From: Aeromonas cavernicola
Lineage (GTDB): Bacteria > Pseudomonadota > Gammaproteobacteria > Enterobacterales > Aeromonadaceae
NCBI RefSeq assembly: GCF_002795305.1
Contig: NZ_PGGC01000095.1
Location: forward strand, 1 to 61,937
Length of the DNA: 61,937 nt
Direction: 5' to 3'
The translations under genes were made by a program, and so were the position numbers. This document shows, piece by piece, positions 39,942 through 48,825 of the stretch. Under the pieces are notes generated by a model. That model saw only the letters and a program-made list of their open reading frames with translations, ran no database searches and was not told the origin of the DNA. The first letter of the stretch is position 1. Each line of letters starts with the position of its first letter.

Positions 39942-42356
39942 ATGCAGAAAAAGCTGATTTGTGCCGCCGTACTCAGTGCCATGCTGGCCGGCTGTGGTGG
40001 TGAAAACAACAAGATGGGGGATACCAGCAGCACCCTTGATTACCTCCTCAGTGGCGCTAGCGGGCTACGCCCCAGCGTCTTAGCCCCACGGGATAGCGAT
40101 GGCACCCTGAAATTTGCCACGCAAACACAGGATCTCGCCAATCCGGTCTCAGCGCTTTCCACCTTAGATGGCTGGTCAACCACTCAGGCCATTCCGCTCG
40201 TGCCCGCCACCGTGACTGGGGTATCGGTCCCCGCCCCCAACCCAGCAGAGTACGCAACGGCAACCGCCCCCCTTTATCTGCTGGAGTTGACCTTCGATCA
40301 GCAGACTCAACGACCAAACGGGGTGGAAAAAGTACTGACTTACGGCACCGACTTCGTGGTCGCAGCGGCGGCAGGCAAACTCAACCTCGTCCCCCTCAAG
40401 CCACTCACCCCCTCTGCTTATTACCTGATCGTGGCCACCGAGGCGCTCAAAGATAGCCGAGGCACCCCACTCAAGGCCGGTGGCGACTACAGCAACGCCA
40501 AAACCGCAGGCGCCACTCGCCAAGAGCAGACCATCCGTGGCCTGATTACCCTGCAGGAGGAGATCTTTAGCGCTGCAACCGGCGTTGCCCGCGACAAAGT
40601 GATTTTTTCCGATTGGTTTGGCACTCAGTCCGGTGCCGACGTATTACTGGCCGTCAAAGGCGCTGCGGCAATGGTGGCCGCCAGCCCTACCCTAGATGCC
40701 ACTGAGGTGTGGCCACAAGATGCCATGGGTAACACCAGCCTCCCCGGTACTTATCGCCTAGCACTAGCCGGGAGCAACCCATTTTTAACTCAGCTCGCCA
40801 GTGAGCCTTTTTTACCGCAAGAGCAAAAAAGTGCGCTGACTGCCGCCTTTGGCCCTGGCACCCCGCTGTATCCCATCGCTCAACTGACCCAGGTTTACAG
40901 TGGCACCGTCCAGCTCCCCTACTTCCTCGCCACCCCCACCAGCAGCGGCAGTTGGGATCGCGCCAGAACCCAATCATGGCAGGGTGCCATACCCAGCCTC
41001 TATGCCATAGCGACCGCCCTCCAAAGCGCCGATAGCGAGGTGATTGCTGGGTTAGCTGGAGCCGGTGTTGACCCCGCTTTGCTGGCAACCCTGATCGCCG
41101 ATCCCACTCGCCAGAGCGAGCTGTTGACTGAAGCACGCAAGCTGATTGGCGTCACCCTGACCTCAGGTGGCAAACCATTAGATGCCGAGCAACATATTGG
41201 CCGTTTCAGCCCATTACCCGCCCTGACCGAGTTGCAACCAGTGCCTGTGCGGATCTTCAGCAATGGGCCGCTCAATACGGTGACCGATGTCATCATCTAT
41301 CAACATGGGGTGACCGCCATCAAAGAGAACGCTTATGCGCTGGCGCTGGGGCAAATTGCTGCGGGGATGCAAGCTGGCAAGCAGGTGGCGCTGGTGGTGA
41401 TCGACCATCCGTTACACGGTGAACGGGGCTTTAATCTGAGCGGCAGTATGGCAACCGTCACCACCGCCAGCGATCCGACCCCTTATCTGAACCTCAGCTA
41501 CCTGACGGTAGCGCGCGATAACCTCAAGCAGAGCGTGGCAGACCTGTTAGGGCTGCGGCTCGCCATTGGGTTAGCGAATCAGCAAAGCCAAATCGGCAGT
41601 GCAGGCAACCTCAAGACCCACTTTCTTGGCCATTCACTGGGCGCGATCACCGGGGCCAACTTACTGGCAATCGCCAATCAGCCGCTGGGCAATCCCGCCG
41701 ATCCTTTGTTCCAATTTGATAGTGGTGGGCTCGCTATGCCGGGTGGCGGTATTGCCCCGTTGCTGTTGAACTCCCCGAGTTTTGGTCCCACCATCAAGAT
41801 GGGGGTACTGACCGGGGGCAGCCCTGAACTGAAAGCAAGCTTTGCTGCGTATGCCGCCAATTGCCAAACACCAGTGCTAGCCAATTGCTTCGTCAATGAG
41901 TTCCTCCCCAGTTTGGATAGCGCGACTCTGGGGCTCGCTGCCAGCACTCTGCAGAGTTACAGCTTCGCCGCCCAGTCGGTACTGGACTCCGCCGACCCAA
42001 TCAACCTTGGCAGCACGATTGCGCCAGATTTCCCGCTCTTTGCCACTGAGATTGTCGGCGACGGCGCGCTGAGCCTGCCAGACCAAGTGATCCCCAATCG
42101 GGTTGACTCGGCCCCATTGGCAGGGACAGAAGCGCTGTTTAAGGTTCTCGGATTACAGCCGCTGACGGTAACCGGCCCCGCCAATCACCACGCCGCTCGC
42201 TTTGTGCTGGGTGGTCACAGCTCTTTGCTGGCACCGGATGAAAACTTTGACCCAACCGGTGAGGTCACGACTGAGATGCAAAGCCAGTTTGCCAGCTTCT
42301 TCATGAGCGAAGGGGCTGCGGTGCAAGTCAACAATGGCAACTTGCTCAAACCATAA
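39942..42356 (+). CDS. Large lipase lipoprotein, Pla-1/Apl-1/VolA family
   Basis: The 804-residue protein has a lipoprotein signal with lipobox LAGC (Cys18, followed by two Gly), implying outer-membrane or surface location. It has a bacterial virulence-factor lipase N-terminal domain (about 30-260) and an alpha/beta hydrolase region with nucleophile Ser565 in FLGHSLGAITGANL. The His of the triad is probably in the C-terminal ANHHAARFVLGGHSS region. Length and motifs correspond to the A. hydrophila lipase/phospholipase A1 group (Lip, Apl-1, Pla) and to V. cholerae VolA. It hydrolyses extracellular lipids, perhaps lysophosphatidylcholine as VolA does. It stands alone between ubiK and a VOC gene, with its own terminator. 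Confidence 0.92.
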   Translation: MQKKLICAAVLSAMLAGCGGENNKMGDTSSTLDYLLSGASGLRPSVLAPRDSDGTLKFATQTQDLANPVSALSTLDGWSTTQAIPLVPATVTGVSVPAPNPAEYATATAPLYLLELTFDQQTQRPNGVEKVLTYGTDFVVAAAAGKLNLVPLKPLTPSAYYLIVATEALKDSRGTPLKAGGDYSNAKTAGATRQEQTIRGLITLQEEIFSAATGVARDKVIFSDWFGTQSGADVLLAVKGAAAMVAASPTLDATEVWPQDAMGNTSLPGTYRLALAGSNPFLTQLASEPFLPQEQKSALTAAFGPGTPLYPIAQLTQVYSGTVQLPYFLATPTSSGSWDRARTQSWQGAIPSLYAIATALQSADSEVIAGLAGAGVDPALLATLIADPTRQSELLTEARKLIGVTLTSGGKPLDAEQHIGRFSPLPALTELQPVPVRIFSNGPLNTVTDVIIYQHGVTAIKENAYALALGQIAAGMQAGKQVALVVIDHPLHGERGFNLSGSMATVTTASDPTPYLNLSYLTVARDNLKQSVADLLGLRLAIGLANQQSQIGSAGNLKTHFLGHSLGAITGANLLAIANQPLGNPADPLFQFDSGGLAMPGGGIAPLLLNSPSFGPTIKMGVLTGGSPELKASFAAYAANCQTPVLANCFVNEFLPSLDSATLGLAASTLQSYSFAAQSVLDSADPINLGSTIAPDFPLFATEIVGDGALSLPDQVIPNRVDSAPLAGTEALFKVLGLQPLTVTGPANHHAARFVLGGHSSLLAPDENFDPTGEVTTEMQSQFASFFMSEGAAVQVNNGNLLKP

Positions 42357-42413
42357 AAGCGGATACCGCGCCTAGGTGAGCCATATAACCTAGGCTAATC
42401 AGCGCATTAGGTC

Positions 42414-42445
42414 AGGCCCAGTCATCTTAGATTGCTGGGCCTTTT
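42414..42445 (+). terminator. Intrinsic terminator of the lipase gene
   Basis: AGGCCCAG (42414-42421) pairs with CTGGGCCT (42435-42442), with Ts from 42442 to 42445. A second inverted repeat just upstream, GCCTAGGT/ACCTAGGC (42370-42395), may add to termination or RNA stability. Confidence 0.8.
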
Positions 42446-42474
42446 GTCACAGCTTAACACCATAAGGATATGGG

Positions 42475-42861
42475 TTATTGAGATGGCAGGCTGTCAGGCG
42501 CTGGACAATACAAGCGCAGACGATGGCCATCGGGATCAAGAGCCATACCGGTATAACCAAACTCCATCAGGGTCGGCTGCTGGATGATGGTCAGGCCGCG
42601 TGCCTGCCACTCTGCCAAACCAGAATCAACACTGGCTTCATCAGGCAGCGGGAAGGCCAGTTCCATGGCGCCAGCGCTTTGTGTCACAGCTGGCTCGACG
42701 GTAGCACGGGACCAGAGTGCTAGTTTTGCTCCCGATTCGAACACGAACATGGCAAAGGTAGGTGACTCCTCCACCGGTTCGCGCCCGAACAGCTCGCGGT
42801 AGAAGAGCACGCTGCAGGCTGGGTTGGCAACGTAGAGGAGGGTGAATTGGGGGACGAACAT
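42475..42861 (-). CDS. VOC (glyoxalase/bleomycin-resistance fold) family protein
   Basis: The 128-residue protein has two beta-alpha-beta-beta-beta modules: FTLLYVANPACSVLFYRELF at the start and LDPDGHRLRLYCP near the end, with a conserved metal-ligand Glu region. The family includes phenazine/antibiotic-binding proteins and small isomerases; the substrate here is unknown. An AAGGAG Shine-Dalgarno precedes the ATG. It is downstream of a WYL-domain regulator in the same direction. Confidence 0.85.
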   Translation of the reverse strand: MFVPQFTLLYVANPACSVLFYRELFGREPVEESPTFAMFVFESGAKLALWSRATVEPAVTQSAGAMELAFPLPDEASVDSGLAEWQARGLTIIQQPTLMEFGYTGMALDPDGHRLRLYCPAPDSLPSQ

Positions 42862-42927
42862 GGTGATGCTCCTTGCTGATGAGATGGCGCATTGGCGCCG
42901 ACCCCGTCAGCATGGCGCTACCTGCTG

Positions 42928-43632
42928 TCAGTTTCTGTCAGCAATGAATTTCGGCTGCGGGATCTGCTGGGTGGCGCGCCACTCCTTCAGCAGGCTCTCT
43001 CTGCTTTTTGGATAGCGGCAATCTTGCGGTTGCATCCGAGTGATGCGATCGACCCGAAAGTGGCGCAAGCCCTGACGCAGTTCGCACCAGGCCACCAGTA
43101 CCCGTACCTGTTCGAAGTAGCCGAGGGCAAAGGGCCAGACGGTGCGCTCTGAGGCCTCATCCTTGAGATCCCGATAGCTCAGGGTCACCTTGCGTTGCTG
43201 GCGGATGGCGCTGCGCAGCGGGGCTTCATCGGTGAGGCTGTCGCTGCGGGAGGTGCCGATCAGCAGGGCATTGCTCTGGAGCTGCTGGCGATAGTCGGCG
43301 GGCAGCACGGCTTCTATCTTAGCCAGCGCACTGCTGGCCGATGCACTCAAGGCTCCATCACCGTGGGCGACGACCCAACGTGACCCCAGCACCAGCGCAT
43401 CCAGCTCCTCTTCACTGAACATCAATGGTGGCAGCATGAAGCCGGGACGCAGCACATAGCCGATACCCGGTTCGCCCTCGATATGGGCACCTTGCGCCTG
43501 CAGGGTGGCGATATCCCGATAGAGGGTGCGTAGGCTGATGCCAAGCTGGCTGGCCAGTTCAGCGCCAGTGATGGCGTAACGGTGGCCGCGCAGCAGCTGG
43601 AGCAGGGCCAGCAGGCGTTCGGAACGGGACAT
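42928..43632 (-). CDS. YafY-type transcriptional regulator (HTH_11 + WYL domain)
   Basis: The 234-residue protein has an N-terminal DeoR-like winged helix (about 1-60; RSERLLALLQLLRGHRYAI and SLRTLYRDIATLQAQG), a middle WCX-like part, and a WYL ligand-binding domain (about 140-205; TLSYRDLKDEASERTVWP). WYL domains often respond to nucleotides, nucleic acids or small ligands. It precedes the VOC gene by 66 bases on the same strand and may control it. The effector is unknown. Confidence 0.87.
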   Translation of the reverse strand: MSRSERLLALLQLLRGHRYAITGAELASQLGISLRTLYRDIATLQAQGAHIEGEPGIGYVLRPGFMLPPLMFSEEELDALVLGSRWVVAHGDGALSASASSALAKIEAVLPADYRQQLQSNALLIGTSRSDSLTDEAPLRSAIRQQRKVTLSYRDLKDEASERTVWPFALGYFEQVRVLVAWCELRQGLRHFRVDRITRMQPQDCRYPKSRESLLKEWRATQQIPQPKFIADRN

Positions 43633-43697
43633 GGGATGACTCCTCGGGATCTCTGGTTAGCCTGCCGTAGCGGAGTGAGTGGGTACAGCGGACATCA

Positions 43698-44657
43698 TCA
43701 GGAGTTATGGCCGCGAAAAGAGCGTCGCCACTCGCTGGGGGAGATGGCAAAGCGGGCGCGGAAGTGATTGCGCAGGGAAGTGGCACTCTTGAAGCCGACC
43801 AACTCAGCGATGCGATCGATGGAATGACCGCTCACTTCCAGCAGCTCCTGACTGCGCCTGAGCCGCTCCGCCAGCAGCCATTCACCTACCGAGAGGCCGG
43901 TAGCCTGATGAAAACGGCGGGTAAAGGTGCGCCGACTCATCAGGGTATGGGCTGCCAGAGAATCCAGGGTGTGAGGCTCGGCCAGATGGGCACGCAGGTG
44001 ATCGAGCAACTGGTTCATCCGGACATCGCGGGTGGAGGCGGGTACCGGCTGCTCGATAAACTGGGCCTGACCCCCTTCCCGGTGGGGTGGGATCACCAGC
44101 CGCCGTGCCACCTTGTTGGCGATAGCCGAGCCATGGTAGTGGCGAACCAGATAGAGGCAGCAGTCCAGCCCGGCGGCGGTGCCTGCCGAGGTGACTAACC
44201 CCTCGTCATCCACATAAAGGGCGTTGGTATCGAGCTGCACGCAGGGAAAGCGGCGGCAGAAATCCTGTTCGTACTCCCAGTGGGTCGACGCCTTGCGACC
44301 ATTGAGCAGGCCGGCGTAGGCGAGCACATAGGTGCCGAGACAGAGCCCGACCAGCCGGGCACCTCTGGCTCTGGCGGCGATCAGGGCATCGAGCAGCGCC
44401 GCCGGTGGCCGTGCTGCCGGGTCGTGCCAGAAGGGGATAATGATGATCTCCGCCTCGGCCAGCACCTCCAGCCCATGGGGGGCCTGAATGGTGAAGCCTT
44501 GCGCCGAGTGTGAGTGACGGTTGCCATCACCGCAGCAGATCTTGAGCTCGAATAGCGGCTGGCCCGGCAGGATATCGCCAAAGATGAGGCAGGGGACGGC
44601 GCAGTGAAAAGGGCTGAAATGATCGAAGGTCACCACGGCAACGGTCGGGGTGGGCAT
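43698..44657 (-). CDS. GlxA family AraC-type transcriptional regulator
   Basis: The 319-residue protein has an N-terminal DJ-1/PfpI (class I amidotransferase-like) domain (about 5-175) with the nucleophile-elbow-like Cys in VGLCLGTYVLAYAG. A C-terminal AraC/XylS double helix-turn-helix follows (about 212-312; LDSLAAHTLMSRRTFTRRF and ISPSEWRRSF). The class includes regulators of methylglyoxal, carnitine and arginine metabolism; the signal here is unknown. It lies between the MBL-fold enzyme and the YafY-type gene on the minus strand. Confidence 0.88.
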   Translation of the reverse strand: MPTPTVAVVTFDHFSPFHCAVPCLIFGDILPGQPLFELKICCGDGNRHSHSAQGFTIQAPHGLEVLAEAEIIIIPFWHDPAARPPAALLDALIAARARGARLVGLCLGTYVLAYAGLLNGRKASTHWEYEQDFCRRFPCVQLDTNALYVDDEGLVTSAGTAAGLDCCLYLVRHYHGSAIANKVARRLVIPPHREGGQAQFIEQPVPASTRDVRMNQLLDHLRAHLAEPHTLDSLAAHTLMSRRTFTRRFHQATGLSVGEWLLAERLRRSQELLEVSGHSIDRIAELVGFKSATSLRNHFRARFAISPSEWRRSFRGHNS

Positions 44658-44748
44658 TATGTTGGCTCCTCTCTGCGCGCAGGACTCTCATCATAAGCGT
44701 TCGGCAGTGAAAGCCGAAGGGCCATGTCTGGCATGGCCCTCCTGCGGA

Positions 44749-45519
44749 TCACAGCGATATCGCCTCGCCATCTTCCGGCACCCGTACCCGATCCGTCATG
44801 CCCCGTTCCGTCAGATAGTCGCGTAGCTCCTGGCGTGACAGCAGGGCGTGGTTGACCGCCTCCATATGGCTGGCGATCAGCGTGGCTTGCGGTGCGGCCT
44901 GATAAACGGCGGCGACATCTTCCTTGCCCATGATGATGGAACCGAGCCCGGGCACCTGTGCATCGCCGCAGTTGAGGATGACGACCTCGGGCTGATGCTG
45001 TTGCAGGGCTTGCTCGACCCGGGGATGCCAGATGGTATCACCGGCCAGATAGAGGCTCTGTTCATCGGGGTGGGAGAAGACCACGCCGCACACCTCTCCC
45101 ATGCGTTCACCCAGTACCGCCATCAGCTGGTCGCTGCCATGCTGACCACTGGTCTGCTGCAGGCGAATGCCGGCAAATTCGGGCTGTTCGCTCAGCAGGC
45201 GCACATCCTCAAAACCACTGGCACGAATGGCATCGGCATCCTTCTGATGTTGTACAAACAGTGGCAGATGCTTGGGGAGCAACGTTCTGGCGGCGTCATC
45301 CCAGTGGTCGGGATGATCGTGGGTGACGATCACTGCGTCCACATCGATCAGCGCATCGATCGGTAGCGGCAGCTCGACCAGCGGATTACGCTGCTGGCTG
45401 TTGGCGGTGCCCTCAAAGCCGGGGAAGGCCCCTTTGGCCGAGAGCATGGGATCTATCAGAAAGCGGGTGCCGGCATAGTCGAGCAGCAGGGTGGCGTTGC
45501 GAACCTGGGTAATCTTCAT
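44749..45519 (-). CDS. MBL-fold metallo-hydrolase (UlaG/YtnP-like)
   Basis: The 256-residue protein has the metal-binding motif THDHPDHWDD (HxHxDH), a later LAGDTIWHPR block with the conserved Asp and a C-terminal IASHMEAVNH histidine. It resembles UlaG-like lactonases/hydrolases. ATG at 45519 is preferred because ATGGAGCC precedes it; the frame extends to 45582 without support. It is upstream of the GlxA-type regulator, 91 bases away, and may be its target. Not a beta-lactamase in the clinical sense as far as sequence shows. Confidence 0.83.
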   Translation of the reverse strand: MKITQVRNATLLLDYAGTRFLIDPMLSAKGAFPGFEGTANSQQRNPLVELPLPIDALIDVDAVIVTHDHPDHWDDAARTLLPKHLPLFVQHQKDADAIRASGFEDVRLLSEQPEFAGIRLQQTSGQHGSDQLMAVLGERMGEVCGVVFSHPDEQSLYLAGDTIWHPRVEQALQQHQPEVVILNCGDAQVPGLGSIIMGKEDVAAVYQAAPQATLIASHMEAVNHALLSRQELRDYLTERGMTDRVRVPEDGEAISL

Positions 45520-45674
45520 GGGATGGCTCCATGTTGGCTGGTGGATATGCAACCAATTATGGGGTGTGGAGCGAGTTGCCATCAGTGGCCCACGGGTCGA
45601 TTATCATCACTATCGGGCCAACAGGTTGATGTGCCAAAGGTCGGCGCGGCCATTTAAAAATTTGAAAAAATCCC

Positions 45675-45703
45675 CTTGAAAGGAAAAAGTGAGCCCCTAT
45701 ATA
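45675..45703 (+). promoter_or_regulatory. Sigma32 (heat-shock) promoter of the Hsp20 genes
   Basis: CTTGAAA (45675-45681), a 12-base spacer and CCCCTATATA (45694-45703) match the sigma32 consensus CTTGAAA-N11-15-CCCCATNT closely. It is about 95 bases upstream of the first hsp20 start, leaving room for a long structured 5' leader. Confidence 0.85.
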
Positions 45704-45772
45704 GGTAACAAGGCCGGAACGCTCGACAGAGGTTTCGACCAGGCGCCCGTCCATAAGGAGGGCAAACAATCC

Positions 45773-45795
45773 GTTATCGCTCACGAGAGGGTAAT
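45773..45795 (+). promoter_or_regulatory. ROSE-like RNA thermometer of the first hsp20
   Basis: GTTATC-G-CTC (45773-45782) pairs with GAGGGTAAT (45787-45795). There are nine pairs, including two G-U, with G79 (45779) bulged and an ACGA loop. This hides the GAGGG Shine-Dalgarno just before ATG 45799. UCGCU opposite the Shine-Dalgarno with a bulged G is the ROSE-element signature (UYGCU). It should melt on heating and allow translation. Confidence 0.75.
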
Positions 45796-45798
45796 ACT

Positions 45799-46212
45799 AT
45801 GCGTTCTATCGACTTTTCTCCGCTCTATCGTTCTGCCATCGGTTTCGATCGTCTGGCCAATCTTATCGAATCTGCGGCCAGCAATGGCAATGCCGGTTAT
45901 CCCCCCTACAACATCGAGCAGCTGGGTGACAGCGACTACCGCATTAGCATGGCGGTGGCTGGCTTTACCCAGGAAGAGCTGGAGCTGAGCTTCCAGGAAA
46001 ATCTGCTGACGGTGAAGGGCAACAAGCAGGCAGACACCGGGCGCAGCTATCTCTATCAGGGGATCGCCGAACGTGGTTTCGAGCGCCGCTTCCAGCTGGC
46101 CGACTATGTGCGGGTGAAAGGGGCCGACCTGAAAAACGGCTTGCTGCACATCGAGCTGGTGCGTGAAGTGCCCGAGGCGATGAAGCCACGCAAGATTGAG
46201 ATCAACGGCTGA
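45799..46212 (+). CDS. ibpA: Small heat-shock protein Hsp20 (IbpA-like)
   Basis: The 137-residue ATP-independent holdase has a short N-terminal arm ([19 protein letters not shown]) and an alpha-crystallin domain (about 35-120; [17 protein letters not shown] and LLTVKGNK). It has an IbpA-type [17 protein letters not shown] block but ends in KPRKIEING instead of a clear C-terminal I-X-I. It keeps aggregated proteins refoldable by DnaK/ClpB. It follows a sigma32 promoter and a ROSE-like leader, and a paralogue follows 92 bases later. Confidence 0.93.
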   Translation: MRSIDFSPLYRSAIGFDRLANLIESAASNGNAGYPPYNIEQLGDSDYRISMAVAGFTQEELELSFQENLLTVKGNKQADTGRSYLYQGIAERGFERRFQLADYVRVKGADLKNGLLHIELVREVPEAMKPRKIEING

Positions 46213-46277
46213 TAACCTGAATTCACTGAAATTTTAAAATTTCCCGGGTGCCGATGACGGGCCTGTGGCGAGTTGAA

Positions 46278-46301
46278 CCTGTTGCTTATTAGAAGGATAG
46301 G
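46278..46301 (+). promoter_or_regulatory. ROSE-like RNA thermometer of the second hsp20
   Basis: CCTGTT-G-CT (46278-46286) pairs fully with AGGATAGG (46294-46301). There are eight pairs with G84 (46284) bulged and a 7-base loop. The right arm contains the Shine-Dalgarno AAGGA, directly before ATG 46305. UUGCU facing AGGA with a bulged G is the ROSE consensus, so each hsp20 gene has its own thermometer. Confidence 0.82.
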
Positions 46302-46304
46302 ATT

Positions 46305-46745
46305 ATGCGTAACCTCGATTTTTCTCATCTCTATTCCAATGCCGTCGGCTTCGAGCGGATGGCCCGTGAGCTGGAAGGTCTGTTCGAGCAGAAGACCGCC
46401 GCTTACCCCCCGTACAACATTAAAAAGCGCGATCAGGATGGCTATCGCATCACGGTCGCCGTGGCTGGCTTCGAGCGCGAAGAGCTGGCGCTGGAGACTG
46501 AAAACGGTACTCTCAAGGTGAAGGGGCGCAAAGGGGCTGCGGCCGGTGAGCGCCAGTTCCTCCATCAGGGGATTGCCGAGCGTGACTTCGAGCTTGCCTT
46601 CAAGCTGAGCCAGCACGTGGAGGTGCAGGGCGCCAAGCTGGAGCATGGTCTGCTGACCATCGACCTGGCTCGCGAACTGCCGGAGGCGCTCAAGCCCCGC
46701 GCCATTCACATCGGTAAACCCGACCCGCTGGCGCTGCCCGGTTAA
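46305..46745 (+). CDS. Small heat-shock protein Hsp20, second copy (IbpB-like)
   Basis: The 146-residue protein is a paralogue of the preceding gene (RNLDFSHLYSNAVGFERMA, YPPYNIKKRDQDGYRITVAV, FLHQGIAERDFELAFKLSQ). It has an alpha-crystallin domain at about 38-125. A C-terminal extension is present with AIHIGKPDPLALPG, where IHI is a possible I-X-I anchoring motif that the first copy lacks. The pair probably forms mixed oligomers like IbpA/IbpB. It is co-transcribed from the upstream sigma32 promoter; a weak own promoter (CTGAAA ... CCCGGG) in the 92-bp gap cannot be excluded. Confidence 0.92.
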   Translation: MRNLDFSHLYSNAVGFERMARELEGLFEQKTAAYPPYNIKKRDQDGYRITVAVAGFEREELALETENGTLKVKGRKGAAAGERQFLHQGIAERDFELAFKLSQHVEVQGAKLEHGLLTIDLARELPEALKPRAIHIGKPDPLALPG

Positions 46746-46770
46746 GCAAACCAAATCGCGAGAAATAACC

Positions 46771-46792
46771 AAGGCCTGCAGATGCAGGCCTT
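46771..46792 (+). terminator. Hairpin after the hsp20 pair
   Basis: AAGGCCTGCA (46771-46780) and TGCAGGCCTT (46783-46792) are perfect inverted copies, 25 bases after the second hsp20. There is no T-run, so it is a likely 3' end or stabilising hairpin rather than a textbook terminator. Confidence 0.55.
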
Positions 46793-47059
46793 GCTGCGTT
46801 GGTACCACCGCTCATCACTCGCCCGCCAGCCTACTGGCCAGTGGGCTGGCACTCCCCTCATCCTTAATGACGGCGATGTTCAGTCCCCTTTTATCGATGG
46901 CCAACTATCGATAGGTCATATTGAGATATACAAATAACCGGATTGCGTTACCGCTCTTTTTCTAAGAACCATATCTCATCAAGCCACGATTTTTAGTCTT
47001 TCCTTGTCGCCCAAAGAGATGGGCAAACTGCCGCTTCATTGACCCGATGGAGCAATATC
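46793..47059 (+). promoter_or_regulatory. Upstream region of the tau operon
   Basis: This gap holds no gene. ATCGAT is repeated at 46891-46896 and 46907-46912, and an AT-rich stretch follows to about 46990. CysB/Cbl-type activators bind such AT-rich DNA upstream of sulfonate operons, but no confident site can be drawn from sequence alone. Confidence 0.4.
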
Positions 47060-48034
47060 ATGACAGGAAAAGGACACCCTCTGTGGCTAATCGCCCTCAC
47101 CCTATTCAGCCTGCAGGCCAGTGCCGTCGAGGTAACGGTGGCCTACCAAACCTCCGCCGAACCAGCCAAGGTAGCCCAAGCTGACAACACCTTTGCCCGC
47201 ACTAGCGGGGCCAAGGTGCAGTGGCTCAAATTCGACAGTGGGGCCAGCGTGGTGCGGGCGCTTGCCTCTGGCGATGTGCAGATCGGCAATATCGGCTCCA
47301 GTCCGCTGGCCGTGGCGGCCAACCAGCAGGTACCCATCGAGGTGTTCTTGCTCGCCGCCAAGCTGGGTAACTCGGAAGCGTTGGTGGTCAAGCCCGGGAT
47401 CGACTCCCCAGCAGCACTTCGTGGCAAGCGCATTGCGGTGCCCTTTACCTCCACAACCCACTACAGCTTATTGGCGGCGCTCAAACATTGGAGAGTCGCG
47501 CCAGCCAGCGTAGAGATCGTCAACCTGCAACCACCCGCCATTACCGCCGCTTGGCAGCGAGGGGATATTGATGGCGCCTATGTCTGGGCGCCGGTTCTCA
47601 ACGAACTGGCCAACAGCGGCAAGGTGCTGACTGACTCTAGTCAGGTCGGTGAGTGGGGCGCGCCCACTCTGGATGTATGGGTAGTGCGCAAAGATTTCGC
47701 CGAGGCTCACCCCAAGCTGGTGCAGGCCTTTGTCGATAGTAACTTAGCAGCGCAACAGGACTATCTAGCCAACCCTGACAGCTGGCTGACCCAGCCCGAC
47801 AACCTCGCCAAACTGGCCAAGCTAAGCGGTGTCGCCGCACCAGACGTGCCCACTCTGGTCAAGGGGAATACCTACCTGAATGCTAACCAGCAGAGCGCCG
47901 AACTGGGGGCGCTGGTGAACCAAACGCTGGTGGACACCAGTCGCTTTCTCAAAGAGCAGGGCAAGGTCGCGCAGGCTGGCAACGATTATCGCCACTACGT
48001 CACCGACCGTTTTGTCAAAGGCCAGTTCCGCTGA
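47060..48034 (+). CDS. tauA: Taurine ABC transporter periplasmic binding protein
   Basis: The 324-residue product has a signal peptide (ending LQASA, about residue 22). The binding domain has [39 protein letters not shown] and [11 protein letters not shown], close to E. coli TauA. It binds taurine and other sulfonates for use as a sulfur source. ATG at 47060 is preceded by ATGGAGC; a TTG frame from 47039 is less likely. It is first in tauABCD. Confidence 0.95.
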   Translation: MTGKGHPLWLIALTLFSLQASAVEVTVAYQTSAEPAKVAQADNTFARTSGAKVQWLKFDSGASVVRALASGDVQIGNIGSSPLAVAANQQVPIEVFLLAAKLGNSEALVVKPGIDSPAALRGKRIAVPFTSTTHYSLLAALKHWRVAPASVEIVNLQPPAITAAWQRGDIDGAYVWAPVLNELANSGKVLTDSSQVGEWGAPTLDVWVVRKDFAEAHPKLVQAFVDSNLAAQQDYLANPDSWLTQPDNLAKLAKLSGVAAPDVPTLVKGNTYLNANQQSAELGALVNQTLVDTSRFLKEQGKVAQAGNDYRHYVTDRFVKGQFR

Positions 48035-48057
48035 CCCTGTCTCACAAGGAGGTAGCC

Positions 48058-48825
48058 ATGCTGAAAATCACTCACCTTAGTGCCAGCTACGGCGGGCGCC
48101 GAGTCCTCGACGACATCAATCTGACCCTGAATGCGGGCGAGCTGATGGTGGTACTCGGCCCCTCCGGCTGCGGCAAGACCAGCTTGCTCAACCTGATCGC
48201 GGGGTTTACTCCCTATCAGCAAGGGGAGATCACCTTACAGGGAAGGCCAGTGACCGGACCCAGTGCCGAGCGGGGGGTCGTGTTTCAACACGATGGACTG
48301 CTGCCGTGGCGCAACGTGCTGGACAACGTCGCCCTCGGGCTACAACTGACGGGCTTATCCCGTGCTGAGCGCGAAGCCAGGGCGCTGACGATGCTGCGTC
48401 AAGTGGGACTGGCGGAGGCCAGCGGCAAGGCTATCTGGCAACTTTCTGGTGGCCAGCGCCAGCGGGTGGGTATCGCTCGGGCTCTCGCTACCCAGCCGCA
48501 ACTGCTGTTACTCGACGAACCTTTCGGCGCCCTTGACGCCTTCACCCGCGAGCAGATGCAAACCCTACTGCTGCGGCTGTGGCACGCCCAGCGCCAGCAA
48601 GTGCTGTTGATCACCCATGACATCGAAGAGGCGGTATTTATGGCCACTGAGCTGGTGTTGCTCTCCCCTGCGCCGGGTCGAGTGCTGGAGCGGCTCACCC
48701 TAAACTTTGGGCGCCGTTTTGCAGCCGGTGAGCCATGCCGCAGTATCAAGTCTGATCCTGCTTTTATCGAGCAGCGTGAGTACGTGCTCGGTCGCGTATT
48801 TGCCGCGCGGGAGGTGTTTGCATGA
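48058..48825 (+). CDS. tauB: Taurine import ATP-binding protein
   Basis: The 255-residue ABC ATPase has Walker [10 protein letters not shown], the Q-loop [13 protein letters not shown], signature LSGGQRQR, Walker [13 protein letters not shown] and the H-loop THDIEEAV. The sulfonate/nitrate (TauT) class is indicated by context and sequence. It overlaps tauC by 4 bases and follows tauA by 23 bases with an AAGGAGG Shine-Dalgarno. Confidence 0.96.
   Translation: MLKITHLSASYGGRRVLDDINLTLNAGELMVVLGPSGCGKTSLLNLIAGFTPYQQGEITLQGRPVTGPSAERGVVFQHDGLLPWRNVLDNVALGLQLTGLSRAEREARALTMLRQVGLAEASGKAIWQLSGGQRQRVGIARALATQPQLLLLDEPFGALDAFTREQMQTLLLRLWHAQRQQVLLITHDIEEAVFMATELVLLSPAPGRVLERLTLNFGRRFAAGEPCRSIKSDPAFIEQREYVLGRVFAAREVFA

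Noticed and set aside
44749-45519. Acquired metallo-beta-lactamase
   Set aside because: The HxHxDH motif is present, but the sequence is UlaG-like and not of the B1-B3 lactamase groups; no lactamase-specific features were seen.
46213-46304. Second sigma32 promoter between the hsp20 genes
   Set aside because: CTGAAA with CCCGGG at about 10 bases departs from the consensus in both elements; the upstream promoter is sufficient.
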